Source of the DNA: Thermonema rossianum DSM 10300
GTDB taxonomy: Bacteria > Bacteroidota > Bacteroidia > Cytophagales > Thermonemataceae
Length of the DNA stretch: 64,000 bases
Reading direction: 5' to 3'
Assembly: GCF_000426825.1 (NCBI RefSeq)
Contig: NZ_AUGC01000004.1
Location: 1 to 64,000 of the forward strand
Below the pieces are notes generated by a model, which did no database searches, was not told the DNA's origin, and worked only from the letters and a program-made list of their open reading frames with translations. Shown here piece by piece: positions 7,492-16,236 of the stretch. Both the position numbers and the translations under genes were made by a program. How positions within the stretch are numbered: position 1 is the first letter of the stretch; each line of letters begins with the position of its first letter.

Positions 7492-8727
7492 TTACACATA
7501 TTGAATGACCATCTTTTCGGTGACTACCCATTTGCCTTGTTCAAGGCGGGCACGCCCGGGGCGAATCACCTCCAGCCGCTTGCCGTGGAGCCAGTCGTTG
7601 CCTTCGGCTATGACAGAAACCGGATGCAATACTTCTTTGCGGAATTGCATGGCCAGCTCATAGGCAGCGGGGCTTTCTACCAGCCGGAAATCGGCCTCCT
7701 GCTCATTGTAGCGGTTCAATACGAAGATGCTGCGCCCTTCTTTGTATTGTGAAGAGGCTTTCTCTGCCAAAAAGTAGCCTTGCGGATTGGGCACTTCGAA
7801 GTAATAGGTTTGGGGTTCGAAGGAAGGGGGAGGAGTTGTTGCTTTCGGGGCTTTTTCCTCGGGGGCCGCCGTTTTGCTTTTGTTGTTGGCATTGCGCAGT
7901 TCTATGAGCTCATTGCGCAGTTTTTCCACTTCCTCCTTCAGGTGTTTCAACTCACTTGTTGCCATGGACATTTTTGAAGTGGTGGAAGATGAGCCGGAGG
8001 CAACATGGCGCTGCTTTCTTTTCTTGTTCCTTTGCAGAAGCAGCCATCCCAGCAGCAGTGTATTGAGCAAGGTCAGTGCCCAGAGCAAATAGTGTGGGCG
8101 GTCGTCCCCCGCTTGGCTGATGACAGGAGACTGCACTTTCACAGGCGCCTCTTCCTCAGCGGCGGTCGGCTCCCGGTATTGGGCTTCTTGTGGTGGCTCG
8201 TCTGCATTTGCCTCCTCTTCGGGCGCTTGCGACAAGGCTGCCTCTTGAAAAAGCCGCGAGATGTAGGCTTCTATGTCGGCTTGGGTTTGTTTGAACAGTT
8301 CCTTTTGGGACGAGTACTTGCCATCGGGACTCAGCCGGTCCCCGGCAAACTCTTTGAGCTGCCCCGAGCGGAAAAAGCCTTCCCGGAAGAAGCGGAGCAG
8401 GCTCGCCTCATTGAGCGGGCGGTATTGAGGCGGGAGCTCCAAGTCGCGAATCTGCTGCACCAGCCGGGCGTTGTCTATAGCTCTTTTGGATTCCAGCGTG
8501 GCAATTAGTCTCTCAAAGGTTGGCGGTTTGTTACAGTCGCCACAAACCTTGTTCACGCTTGCTTTGGTTACGTAGGAGGCAGAGCCGTGTTGAACAGAAA
8601 GTTGCGTGAGCTTGCAGGCAGCATAGCGCTTAAACTGATTGAAAACCAGCGCCTCTCTGTCGTCGGATTGAGCGCCGGCAAAGAATGCCGGCAGGGTCAA
8701 GAAACATATATACAAGAAGATACGCAT
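7492..8727 (-). CDS. Membrane linker protein of the motor operon, unknown family
   Basis: I do not recognise this 411-residue protein. It starts with a signal sequence (residues 1-20, ending in FFAGAQ). A mostly helical periplasmic part of about 140 residues follows, with three cysteines (C38, C62, C65, the last two as CGDC), then an acidic Pro/Glu-rich spacer (165-200). A single transmembrane helix (212-232) is followed by a basic stop-transfer stretch, a coiled coil (about 257-283), a Pro-rich linker and a C-terminal domain of about 120 cytoplasmic residues. The topology (outside domain, one helix, inside domain) suits a protein relaying information across the inner membrane. It sits between the actin-like ATPase (14 bases) and the ZorA-like gene (30 bases). 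Confidence 0.8.
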   Translation of the reverse strand: MRIFLYICFLTLPAFFAGAQSDDREALVFNQFKRYAACKLTQLSVQHGSASYVTKASVNKVCGDCNKPPTFERLIATLESKRAIDNARLVQQIRDLELPPQYRPLNEASLLRFFREGFFRSGQLKEFAGDRLSPDGKYSSQKELFKQTQADIEAYISRLFQEAALSQAPEEEANADEPPQEAQYREPTAAEEEAPVKVQSPVISQAGDDRPHYLLWALTLLNTLLLGWLLLQRNKKRKQRHVASGSSSTTSKMSMATSELKHLKEEVEKLRNELIELRNANNKSKTAAPEEKAPKATTPPPSFEPQTYYFEVPNPQGYFLAEKASSQYKEGRSIFVLNRYNEQEADFRLVESPAAYELAMQFRKEVLHPVSVIAEGNDWLHGKRLEVIRPGRARLEQGKWVVTEKMVIQYV

Positions 8728-8741
8728 AGTCTTTCGTCGTT

Positions 8742-11700
8742 TTACTTTTGATTAGATTGTGCTACATCTCTTGTCCAGTCTGCATACAAAGCTTCGCGCA
8801 GCTTAAGAATTACCGGCACAAAGAAGGGGTCGTTTTCAAAGTGGCTGTCATTGGAGATATACTCGCTGCTTTGGTCGTGGTCTTCGATGGCGTTGCTGAT
8901 GGCATCGGTGGTAAGGGGCTTTTCCAGCAGCTCAAAGAAGCCTTTCAGCGCTTCTGCATGCACATCGAATTGTTTGGTGAGATTGAGCGTTTGGTTGATA
9001 GCCATGAAGCACTCATTGAAATCCTGAAATTCCTGTAGAACCCTTCCGGCTACTTCGGGCGATTTGACTTCTTCATAGGTGAACTCTTGTTTGACTTTGT
9101 TCAGCAGCAGCTGCGTGTAGCTCACCATAAGCTCTTCATCTTGTTGTGGGTCAAAGGCAATGTTTTTTGTCATAAGCACCCCTTTGGCAGAAAGCTCTTT
9201 GGCTACACTTTCTTCAAACTTCAGGTTGAGTGCATTCACTTCCTCTCCATAGGCACGGCGCACCAAGTCCAAGGTGAATTTGTGGATGGCAGAGCCTTCG
9301 CTCCACTTGCTCGAAATCATGGAGATAACCCGTGCACCATTGCCACTGAAGGTGAAGGTATATGGCACACCCAGTCCTTTTTGCTTTGCCAGCTTGGTAG
9401 CATAGTAAACCAAAGCGGCATAGAAGTAGAGGAATACAATCTTCATGCGCTTATGGTTTTGCAGGCGCCAGGTGTAAGAGTAAACGGAGCGATCAACTTG
9501 TTGAAGGCCGGGGTGGTCCTCCAAACTGAAAAGAATCATGTTTTTAAGCCAGAAGTCCTCGCTGCCCAGCTTCATGATATCGCTAATATCGGAGTTGCTT
9601 TCCCGCAGCACGTCTCTCAGTTTATTGATGATTTCGTCATACACCTCGCTAAACCATTGAGGCGTGGCACGTGGCTTGTATTCGTTGCCAAAGAGCACGT
9701 TGCCGGCGTAGCGCACCGAGCTGATGAGTTGGGCGGTGCTGTCGCCTTGATAGAATATCAAGTCGGAGGTGCCGCCCCCTATGTCAATCGATACGGCGAG
9801 GTTGCTTCTGCCGCCTACGTCAGGATATTTTTGACGGTAGTAATAGAAAGGTGCTACGGACTCAAGCACCGGCTTGGGCTCGCAGTCTTTGCTGATATAT
9901 TCTTGACAGAGTTCCTTCCATATATTTTCGAAGCTTTCACGGCGCCCCTGCGACATACTGCTGGGGAACAACCAGGTGATGCGCGTCATCTTCAGATTGC
10001 CGTCATTCAGAAGCACTTTGTTGCGTATGAGCAGCATCACTTCCGACAAGAATCGCTTGATATCCGAGGTGTCTTTGCCGCCGGTCCATTTCAAGTTTTT
10101 TACCGCCGTAACGCCCAGCCCCTCGAGCGATTTTCTGCCAAAAGCAAAGCCGATGGCGCTATTGACAAGCGGCTTGGTGTCTTGGTAAGTACTTTGGATG
10201 TCTTTCAGCAGGATGGTGGGTTGCGGGAAATGATACAGCGTGCCGGGAGCAATTTCCTGCGGTACAAACAACTGCTCTATGCGCCCGGGCAGCACCAAGC
10301 TCTCAATGCTTCCTTGCGTTTGGTCGAAGCGCAGTAGCGAAACCGTCTGGCGGTCGTGTTCCTCGAGGATGTCGAAAGGCTTCGGATCACCGGAATTATC
10401 TATGGTGTATTCTATGTGGGTATTGTTGGTGCCGAAGTCAATACAGAAGTGAAATTCGCGGCTGCGGTGTTTGCTTATATCTTTCCATTTGGGAATTGCC
10501 ACGCCCCGGTTGCCTTGCCGGTCTTCTATTTCCAGATAGTCGAAGCTCTCACTTAACCAATAGTGCTTGATATCATAAAGTTTATCAGCACGCTGCACTT
10601 CGATGGCATCGCCTTTTTGGGGCAGCGAGTCCGCATCCGGTGCTACTTTGTAGAAGTGAAGCTTCACTTCGTTTTCTTTTTTCATATTGACCATCTGCAA
10701 AGCATAGAAAGGCCGGATGCCTGCCTCTTCGAAGCGTATGGGGGGCAGCATGGCAATGTTCGCTTCGAATGTCCGTATGTAAAAATCATCGCTTAAGTCA
10801 GCACTTATGGGCGGATTATAGCGTCGTTCGAATTGAATAAAGCCTTGCGCAATGGGTATGCTCAAAGTTACTTTTACGGCTAAGCCTACGTATTCGGCTT
10901 TTATGGAAGGCGTGCCGGGGTCAGGGCTCAATAAATCTTCTACGGTAAAGAAGCGGAAGAATTCCTTCTTCAAAGGATACAGATAGGTTTTTTCCTCCTC
11001 TTCTTGCTTTAAGCTGAAAGCGTGGAATGCCTCCTTGTTGAGGGCTGCGGGCAGCTCTATGAGAGAAGGAGCCAGGAAATCATCGTCTGTGACGAAGGGG
11101 TATTGGATGTTGAGCTCGGGCAGCGTGCGCTTGTCTATCTCTTCGGATATGTATTGGCGCACTATGATGCGTTTGTCCCACATTTTGCCCTCAATGTAAA
11201 TAACATCCCCCTCATAGCCTTCTTTCAAAACCAGTGGTTTTTTGGATACGCGTTTCCTTATACCGCTGAGCAGGAACCCACTTTTTTGCACTTTTTCGTT
11301 ACCTCGGTGCGGGTCTTCCGTACGCAGTGCCACCTTGCACATTTCCAGCACACCGTTGCCCAAGTCCAAGGCAGGATATTTCTCTATGTCTTTTTCGGAC
11401 AGGCTTTCCAGCCCTTGCACAAAGTCGCGCCTTTCCTTACGCAGTTGTTCTATCTCACGCTCAATATACCTGTGAAGTGCCGGGAAGTAGGTGCGGAAAT
11501 ATTTGTCTGTACTGAGCAAATACATGTAGGTGATGAAATCGTCTTGTCGATTCCGAAGCGGTACAATCTTTTGAAAGGCAGTATGCTGGTCGAGCGCAAG
11601 CGGGGGCAGGTCGTCCACATCGCCGGCTACGGCAAAGAGCGTGAGGGGGGAGGTGGCACCTATAATTTTGCCGCTGTATTTGATAAGGTGAATGGCATTC

Positions 11701-12122
11701 CACAGTCCGGTGTGGTAATCTTCTTGGTCTTGCTTTAAAAATATGTTCAATACCTTGCCCAAAGCGCGATGCCCTTCATGAGCGGAAGATACGAGTGTTT
11801 CGAGCGATTCGGTTTTCTTCCAGCTGACAATGCGCAGGTCGCTTTGTGTTTGGTGCAGACGCTTGTATTTGAAAAAGATTTCCGCGATGTCCAAGGTATA
11901 GGATACCAAGCGGGCGTCTTCCAGTCCGCCCTGTCCTGTGTTTATATTTTCGAAAGCTTGATATACTAAATCAAAGCGTGCCAGAGGCGAAGGGATGGCG
12001 GTGGATTTCACTTGAACGGCACCGCCCTCAGGGTCCTTGATGTTGAGTATGTCTTTGTCGCTGTATGGGTCAATATCGAACCAATGCTCGTCTTTCTTGC
12101 CTGAATAACCAAATACTGCCAT
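8742..12122 (-). CDS. Large actin/Hsp70-fold ATPase with novel N-terminal half
   Basis: A soluble protein of 1126 residues. The C-terminal half carries the nucleotide-binding motifs of the actin/Hsp70 superfamily: a phosphate-1 loop DFGTNNTHIEY near 561, a phosphate-2 loop SIDIGGGTSDLIFY near 779, and an adenosine motif FSGNGARVI near 927. About 200 residues, mostly charged, follow. The N-terminal 540 residues have no motif I can name; they include charged helical stretches and probably beta-rich segments. SrfB-type virulence proteins and YegD are other large or divergent Hsp70-like proteins, and a relation to SrfB is possible but unproven. It lies between the tubulin-like gene (39 bases) and the membrane linker (14 bases), suggesting an ATP-driven part of the same machine. 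Confidence 0.85.
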   Translation of the reverse strand: MAVFGYSGKKDEHWFDIDPYSDKDILNIKDPEGGAVQVKSTAIPSPLARFDLVYQAFENINTGQGGLEDARLVSYTLDIAEIFFKYKRLHQTQSDLRIVSWKKTESLETLVSSAHEGHRALGKVLNIFLKQDQEDYHTGLWNAIHLIKYSGKIIGATSPLTLFAVAGDVDDLPPLALDQHTAFQKIVPLRNRQDDFITYMYLLSTDKYFRTYFPALHRYIEREIEQLRKERRDFVQGLESLSEKDIEKYPALDLGNGVLEMCKVALRTEDPHRGNEKVQKSGFLLSGIRKRVSKKPLVLKEGYEGDVIYIEGKMWDKRIIVRQYISEEIDKRTLPELNIQYPFVTDDDFLAPSLIELPAALNKEAFHAFSLKQEEEEKTYLYPLKKEFFRFFTVEDLLSPDPGTPSIKAEYVGLAVKVTLSIPIAQGFIQFERRYNPPISADLSDDFYIRTFEANIAMLPPIRFEEAGIRPFYALQMVNMKKENEVKLHFYKVAPDADSLPQKGDAIEVQRADKLYDIKHYWLSESFDYLEIEDRQGNRGVAIPKWKDISKHRSREFHFCIDFGTNNTHIEYTIDNSGDPKPFDILEEHDRQTVSLLRFDQTQGSIESLVLPGRIEQLFVPQEIAPGTLYHFPQPTILLKDIQSTYQDTKPLVNSAIGFAFGRKSLEGLGVTAVKNLKWTGGKDTSDIKRFLSEVMLLIRNKVLLNDGNLKMTRITWLFPSSMSQGRRESFENIWKELCQEYISKDCEPKPVLESVAPFYYYRQKYPDVGGRSNLAVSIDIGGGTSDLIFYQGDSTAQLISSVRYAGNVLFGNEYKPRATPQWFSEVYDEIINKLRDVLRESNSDISDIMKLGSEDFWLKNMILFSLEDHPGLQQVDRSVYSYTWRLQNHKRMKIVFLYFYAALVYYATKLAKQKGLGVPYTFTFSGNGARVISMISSKWSEGSAIHKFTLDLVRRAYGEEVNALNLKFEESVAKELSAKGVLMTKNIAFDPQQDEELMVSYTQLLLNKVKQEFTYEEVKSPEVAGRVLQEFQDFNECFMAINQTLNLTKQFDVHAEALKGFFELLEKPLTTDAISNAIEDHDQSSEYISNDSHFENDPFFVPVILKLREALYADWTRDVAQSNQK

Positions 12123-12161
12123 AGTTTTAATGTTTTGAGTAGTTTGTAATTAAGAAATAGA

Positions 12162-13631
12162 CTACTTATAGTATTCTTCAATAAAAGCGCGGGTGGCGTC
12201 GTGGAACAGACGCAGCACCTTCTGATTCACATTTTTGTAGGTGGCTCCTTTGGATATTTTGTTGAGCTTGTCGTCCAAGTCGGTGTAAGTGACGTCTCCT
12301 TTGGCCAGCCCCAGCATTTTCTTTTTGCTGCCATGAAAACCGCTGATGAAGCTTGCCAACGAGGCGTCTTTCGAGAGGTTGAAAGGCGCAAAGGCACGGT
12401 CGTTACGTGCCATCTCTTCGAGCCACTCTTCGAAGCCGCCCAAGAAGCGCGCCAGGTAATTGCGGTAAAATTCCGTATTGAGCCATGACTTCTCTACCTT
12501 GGGGTCGGTAGTGCTCCATGCCTGTACTTCCAGTGTTTCGGGGGCACGTTCCTTCCAGTAGCGGTGCATGAGATAGAAACTGCTCAGGGGTAGCTTGATT
12601 TTATCTTGGGTTATTTTTCCCAATTTGGTGAAATCTATCGTGCGGCTGTCTTCCATGATGCCGAATTCGCGGTGATAGCGGTCTTCCAAGGATAAATTCC
12701 CGGCTTCCATGAAATCGAGCACTGCCAGCGCCCCGATGAGTTCTGCAAAGTGGGCATCGTTTTTTTGTCCGCCTTCGCCGGGGTCGTTTTTGTAGGCTTT
12801 GCCTTTGTAGTTATTTTCGGCAAGATAGTAGAAGGCGTTAATTTCCTCACGCAGGTGTTTTTGGTAGTAGCTCAGTGCCGCGCGGGTTTTGATATAGAAC
12901 TCAGAGGTTTGAATGGGGCTGTTGCTGCTGTTTTCCAAGTTGAAGTAGGGCATCACCACCAAGGTGCCTATTTTGGCATTGCTCAGGTGCCCCTTATTGG
13001 ACAGGTTGGTGTCTTTGGCGCCCCGGATCAGACGTACCAAGCTGGGCAGCCCGGCAGCTCCGGTGCCGCCAAAAATAGAACCGATGATAAAGATGCGGTC
13101 TTGTTCGTTGAACTGGTTGGCAAAGGCTTGAATTTCTTCGAGCTCTTCGAGCAGACTCATCATCACCACACTGCCTATGTTGGGATTGCCCACGAAGCCA
13201 ATTTCCATGTCGATGTCGAGCATGGGTATTTCGTTGCCGTATTTGTCGACAGAAGAACCTGAGAACAGGAATTCTGCCAGGGCACGGCTATCTTCATCCA
13301 TTAAAGACAGTTCTATGAAATCGCGGAATTTCTTGGCACTGACTTCCTGCAGGCTGCTTGCAAAATCTTTGGTGCCGTCCAATGCTTTGACGGGTATGCC
13401 AAAAAAACCGTTGTCATTGCCTGTTTCTTGAGTGATTTGCCTGTATAGTTTCAAATATTGCAGGGTGCGCTGCAGGTCTTTATTATGCTTGTGAGGATCC
13501 AAAAGCACAGGAATAATGGTGTATTCGTCTTCTGTTTGAGGCTTCACACCGGCAGCCATGAGCATGGTCAAGGCTTTGATTACTCGTGCGCCTGTGCCTC
13601 CGATACCGAATAAATACAGTTTCTTTTGCAT
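12162..13631 (-). CDS. Tubulin/FtsZ-like GTPase candidate
   Basis: A 489-residue cytoplasmic protein. The N-terminus KLYLFGIGGTGARVIKAL (residues 4-21) has the strand-loop-helix form of the first nucleotide loop of FtsZ/tubulin proteins. The segment IFIIGSIFGGTGAAGLPSL (about 180-198) corresponds to the tubulin signature GGGTG(S/T)G in altered form, preceded by a strand as expected. The C-terminal 200 residues are helical and charged. This spacing of about 175 residues is longer than in FtsZ, which puts the signature near residue 105, so it may be a divergent tubulin-like family. A dinucleotide-binding Rossmann protein is the main alternative. It is 35 bases from the small membrane protein gene and 39 from the actin-like gene. 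Confidence 0.72.
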   Translation of the reverse strand: MQKKLYLFGIGGTGARVIKALTMLMAAGVKPQTEDEYTIIPVLLDPHKHNKDLQRTLQYLKLYRQITQETGNDNGFFGIPVKALDGTKDFASSLQEVSAKKFRDFIELSLMDEDSRALAEFLFSGSSVDKYGNEIPMLDIDMEIGFVGNPNIGSVVMMSLLEELEEIQAFANQFNEQDRIFIIGSIFGGTGAAGLPSLVRLIRGAKDTNLSNKGHLSNAKIGTLVVMPYFNLENSSNSPIQTSEFYIKTRAALSYYQKHLREEINAFYYLAENNYKGKAYKNDPGEGGQKNDAHFAELIGALAVLDFMEAGNLSLEDRYHREFGIMEDSRTIDFTKLGKITQDKIKLPLSSFYLMHRYWKERAPETLEVQAWSTTDPKVEKSWLNTEFYRNYLARFLGGFEEWLEEMARNDRAFAPFNLSKDASLASFISGFHGSKKKMLGLAKGDVTYTDLDDKLNKISKGATYKNVNQKVLRLFHDATRAFIEEYYK

Positions 13632-13666
13632 GACGGATTATGGGTTTAGCTGAAGTGTGTTTTTGT

Positions 13667-14113
13667 TTACCAAGGACGTAATGGAGTTGTGTTGCGGCAG
13701 TTGGTGCTGAAATAGCGGAAAAGGAAGCTGAGGGCTATTGTCAGTATCAAAGTCAACAGGGCTTGTGTGAGCCCCACACTGATGACATCGCCATTGGTAA
13801 TGACCAGCTCGGGGCAATAGTTGCCTTCTTGTGTAGCAGAGGTGGCAATCCCGTAGCCTACGATGAAGTTAAGAAGGGTAGCGCCGCCGATAAACATCCA
13901 CAGGTGCCAAGCCCGCACCAAGCGGGGCGAATCAATAAGTTTGTAGTATAGCAGCAAGGTGAAAATGACAATGCCTGCTAATGCCCAGAAAAGCCAGCCG
14001 TAGTAGAAGGTGCCCATGTAATCGGTGCAAGTGATATCCCAGCCACGCAGGTGCTCGCCCATATCGCGGGAGTAGGTGGAAAAGGTCTCGTAAATCCAAG
14101 CTATCCAGTCCAT
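13667..14113 (-). CDS. Small membrane protein of the motor operon
   Basis: A 148-residue inner-membrane protein of no family I recognise. Three hydrophobic segments are visible: about 55-77 (YGWLFWALAGIVIFTLLLYY), 90-110 (LWMFIGGATLLNFIVGYGI) and 122-146 (VGLTQALLTLILTIALSFL). The N-terminal 50 residues are aromatic- and charge-rich (MDWIAWIYETFSTYSRDMG) and may lie in the periplasm or along the membrane. It begins 8 bases after the stop of the vWA lipoprotein and ends 35 bases before the tubulin-like gene, so it could recruit the tubulin-like protein to the membrane. That role is a guess from position. Confidence 0.75.
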   Translation of the reverse strand: MDWIAWIYETFSTYSRDMGEHLRGWDITCTDYMGTFYYGWLFWALAGIVIFTLLLYYKLIDSPRLVRAWHLWMFIGGATLLNFIVGYGIATSATQEGNYCPELVITNGDVISVGLTQALLTLILTIALSFLFRYFSTNCRNTTPLRPW

Positions 14114-14121
14114 AGTTTATG

Positions 14122-15600
14122 CTATTTTTGTAGTTTAATGTTGATATTTATAAAAGCAGCTTCATTCTCTTTTTGCGGTGGATAGAAAGCTTCATACACG
14201 CCACTGAACAGATGGTAAAACCCAAAAGTCTTTTTTTGCTCTTCGGGGTCATTGGCTATGTCCCGGTCGTCGGTGCTGCCGGCTTCCTTGACCCATTCCG
14301 GAAATTGAGGAACAAAAGCTATGTGCAGCTGCTCTTCGGCGAGGGTGCCGGTCGTTAGCGTGAATCGATGAGTAAATGCCTGCTGCGCGTTCTTTTCTTG
14401 TGGGGTGAGCGGGCGTATGCTCAGTTTATAGTTGGGGTTGCTGATGCGCCAAGCAGATGGGTTGGTAAGGCTCGCCTCGTCAAAGGGCAAGCCCGACAAA
14501 TCGACGTTCATATGGAATGTAAAACGTTTTTTTTCGGGGTCTTCTTTTGCATTCAGCAGTTGCCCCGTGCTTAAGCCTGCCAGGTCAAAGCTTCCTTCAC
14601 GAGGGTTGGTCAGCAGCTTAAAAGGGAGGTCTTTTTTGCCGGCGGGCAGCAACACATATTTATGCAGATAGCCTCCTTTGATATTTTCCACTATTTTTTC
14701 CTGAAGAATGCGCTGTATTTGCTCGTCGGTGCCTATAATCCAGATGTAGTAGGGGCGGGTGCCTTCAAACAAGACTGGCGGAGGGACTACCCGGTAGTAA
14801 TAGCCCTTGAAGTTGGATTCCATGTGAAGAACAATGACGCCCAAATCCTGCTTTTTGAGTTGCTCGCTGAACAAGATGCGCATGCCGATGCTTTGGTTGG
14901 TCAAATAATCTTGGGGTGATGAATTAGACTTTGGGCCCGGCGAAAACACAAAATCCGAAACCAACACGGTGGCATTTCTTTCATTCACCTGCTTGAGCAG
15001 ATACTCTACTACTTCTTTTAAGTCGGATACACTGCGGTTGCCGCCCCGTAAGCGAAACACATCCGGCTCCAGTTTTTGAATAAAATCCTCAATATCTTCG
15101 GGAAGGGCATTGAGTTTCTTGTAGGGTACGGTTTGGTTGATGTAATAGAGATTAAGGCTGTCACAAAAATCGGCAATCTTGAAGTCTGCCAACAGGTTAT
15201 AGACGGCCGATTCGAATTGCGTAACGCCGTTTACGTAGCCGTCCATGCTGGCTGAGTTTTCTATAAAGGCATGTACATTGAACTTGCCGGCTTTTTGGGG
15301 AGTACTTGGAGTCCACAGGTTATTTACCGTGAGGTCGTTGCTGCGGCTTTCAAGGTATTTTTTTACGTATTGGTACAGCTTGTCCGGGTCAATGTTACCT
15401 TCTGCATTTTTGAAAGCAGGAATATCGAGTTTTTCAGCTTCTTTTAGAATCTTTTTGAAGTCGTCTTCCGAAAATTCTTTATCCCTGACAAGCCGCTCAA
15501 TTCTTGCATTCAGGTGCTCGATGGGATTGCTTCCACAAGCGACGATTTGTAATAGCAGCACGCATAAAAGTATGGGTAAGCCTTTCTTATGGTATATCAT
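14122..15600 (-). CDS. vWA-like lipoprotein, first gene of the motor operon
   Basis: A 492-residue exported lipoprotein with signal MIYHKKGLPILLCVLLLQ and lipobox IVAC (Cys22). A helical stretch (25-90) precedes a vWA-like domain. That domain starts VHAFIENSASMDGY, so the MIDAS motif reads ExSxS (E114, S116, S118) instead of DxSxS. A second acidic strand, TVLVSDFVFS (D216), matches the vWA strand that bears the third metal ligand. A C-terminal beta-rich region of about 200 residues follows. The protein should sit in the periplasm or outer membrane and could sense or bind a partner. The next gene starts 8 bases downstream. ATG at 15600 directly precedes the signal peptide. Confidence 0.8.
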   Translation of the reverse strand: MIYHKKGLPILLCVLLLQIVACGSNPIEHLNARIERLVRDKEFSEDDFKKILKEAEKLDIPAFKNAEGNIDPDKLYQYVKKYLESRSNDLTVNNLWTPSTPQKAGKFNVHAFIENSASMDGYVNGVTQFESAVYNLLADFKIADFCDSLNLYYINQTVPYKKLNALPEDIEDFIQKLEPDVFRLRGGNRSVSDLKEVVEYLLKQVNERNATVLVSDFVFSPGPKSNSSPQDYLTNQSIGMRILFSEQLKKQDLGVIVLHMESNFKGYYYRVVPPPVLFEGTRPYYIWIIGTDEQIQRILQEKIVENIKGGYLHKYVLLPAGKKDLPFKLLTNPREGSFDLAGLSTGQLLNAKEDPEKKRFTFHMNVDLSGLPFDEASLTNPSAWRISNPNYKLSIRPLTPQEKNAQQAFTHRFTLTTGTLAEEQLHIAFVPQFPEWVKEAGSTDDRDIANDPEEQKKTFGFYHLFSGVYEAFYPPQKENEAAFININIKLQK

Positions 15601-15718
15601 ATTCTTTATTTTTTAAATCACGGCTATGAATATAGCAAATAAAGTTTTGAGATGGGGTAGTTTTGTAATCATTTTAAACTACTCTTAAGAAAGCGCTCAT
15701 CACTGTCTGTCTGTTTGT

Positions 15719-16057
15719 CTATTGTTTGGCTTGTGGGGTATCCGGCTCTATGTAATAGCACGAGCGGATGGTGGTTTTGCGTTTGGTGCCTCTGCCAAGC
15801 TTACCGCCGATGCCTGCTTTTTCAAGTACCACCCGCAGCAAGAAAGCAGTTTTTATAGCTCCGTTAAACCCTACATTGGCAGGTATCTGGAGTGCCTGCC
15901 GGATGAAATTATCCGTTTCGGGTGTTTCCGGATAGTAAATTTTCTCCAGGTGTATGACTTTTCCTTCGGCATATACCTTTGCGGATATGCCTGCGCGCCG
16001 GAGAGCCTCGGCAATCTTAGGCACAAGTTTTTCGGGGTCTTCAATGCGTTTTGTCAT
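15719..16057 (-). CDS. Small basic protein of unknown function
   Basis: A 112-residue protein starting at ATG 16057 (MTKRIEDPEKLVPKIAEAL). A frame upstream to 16165 stays open but would add an unlikely hydrophobic leader. The protein is helical at the N-terminus and strongly basic near the C-terminus (GGKLGRGTKRKTTIRSC). I cannot assign a family. It is 118 bases upstream of the vWA lipoprotein on the same strand, so it could be the first gene of the large operon or a separate unit. Confidence that it is coding rests on length and composition only. Confidence 0.55.
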   Translation of the reverse strand: MTKRIEDPEKLVPKIAEALRRAGISAKVYAEGKVIHLEKIYYPETPETDNFIRQALQIPANVGFNGAIKTAFLLRVVLEKAGIGGKLGRGTKRKTTIRSCYYIEPDTPQAKQ

Positions 16058-16173
16058 GGGTGTTATTATTTTAGGCAAGTCATTTGTATAAATATATTGG
16101 AATTTTATTAAGCAAAGCAAGATAAAAGCAAAAAGATAGCAGATAACATTTTTACAAGCTTGCAACTGCGGTC

Positions 16174-16205
16174 AAAAAAAAGACAACCTTCCAAGAAGGC
16201 TGTCT
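16174..16205 (-). terminator. Rho-independent terminator after the first POT gene
   Basis: The stem AGACAaCCTTC / GAAGGcTGTCT (16181-16205) is followed, on the minus strand, by eight T residues. It lies 32 bases beyond the stop of the transporter gene and separates it from the small basic protein gene. Confidence 0.85.
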
Positions 16206-16236
16206 GGCATTACAGGTAATAAAGGTTCTTTTTTTC

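Noticed and set aside
9087-10337. A 416-residue open frame on the plus strand
   Set aside because: It lies wholly antisense to the actin-like ATPase gene and shows no protein features; it is a shadow of that frame.
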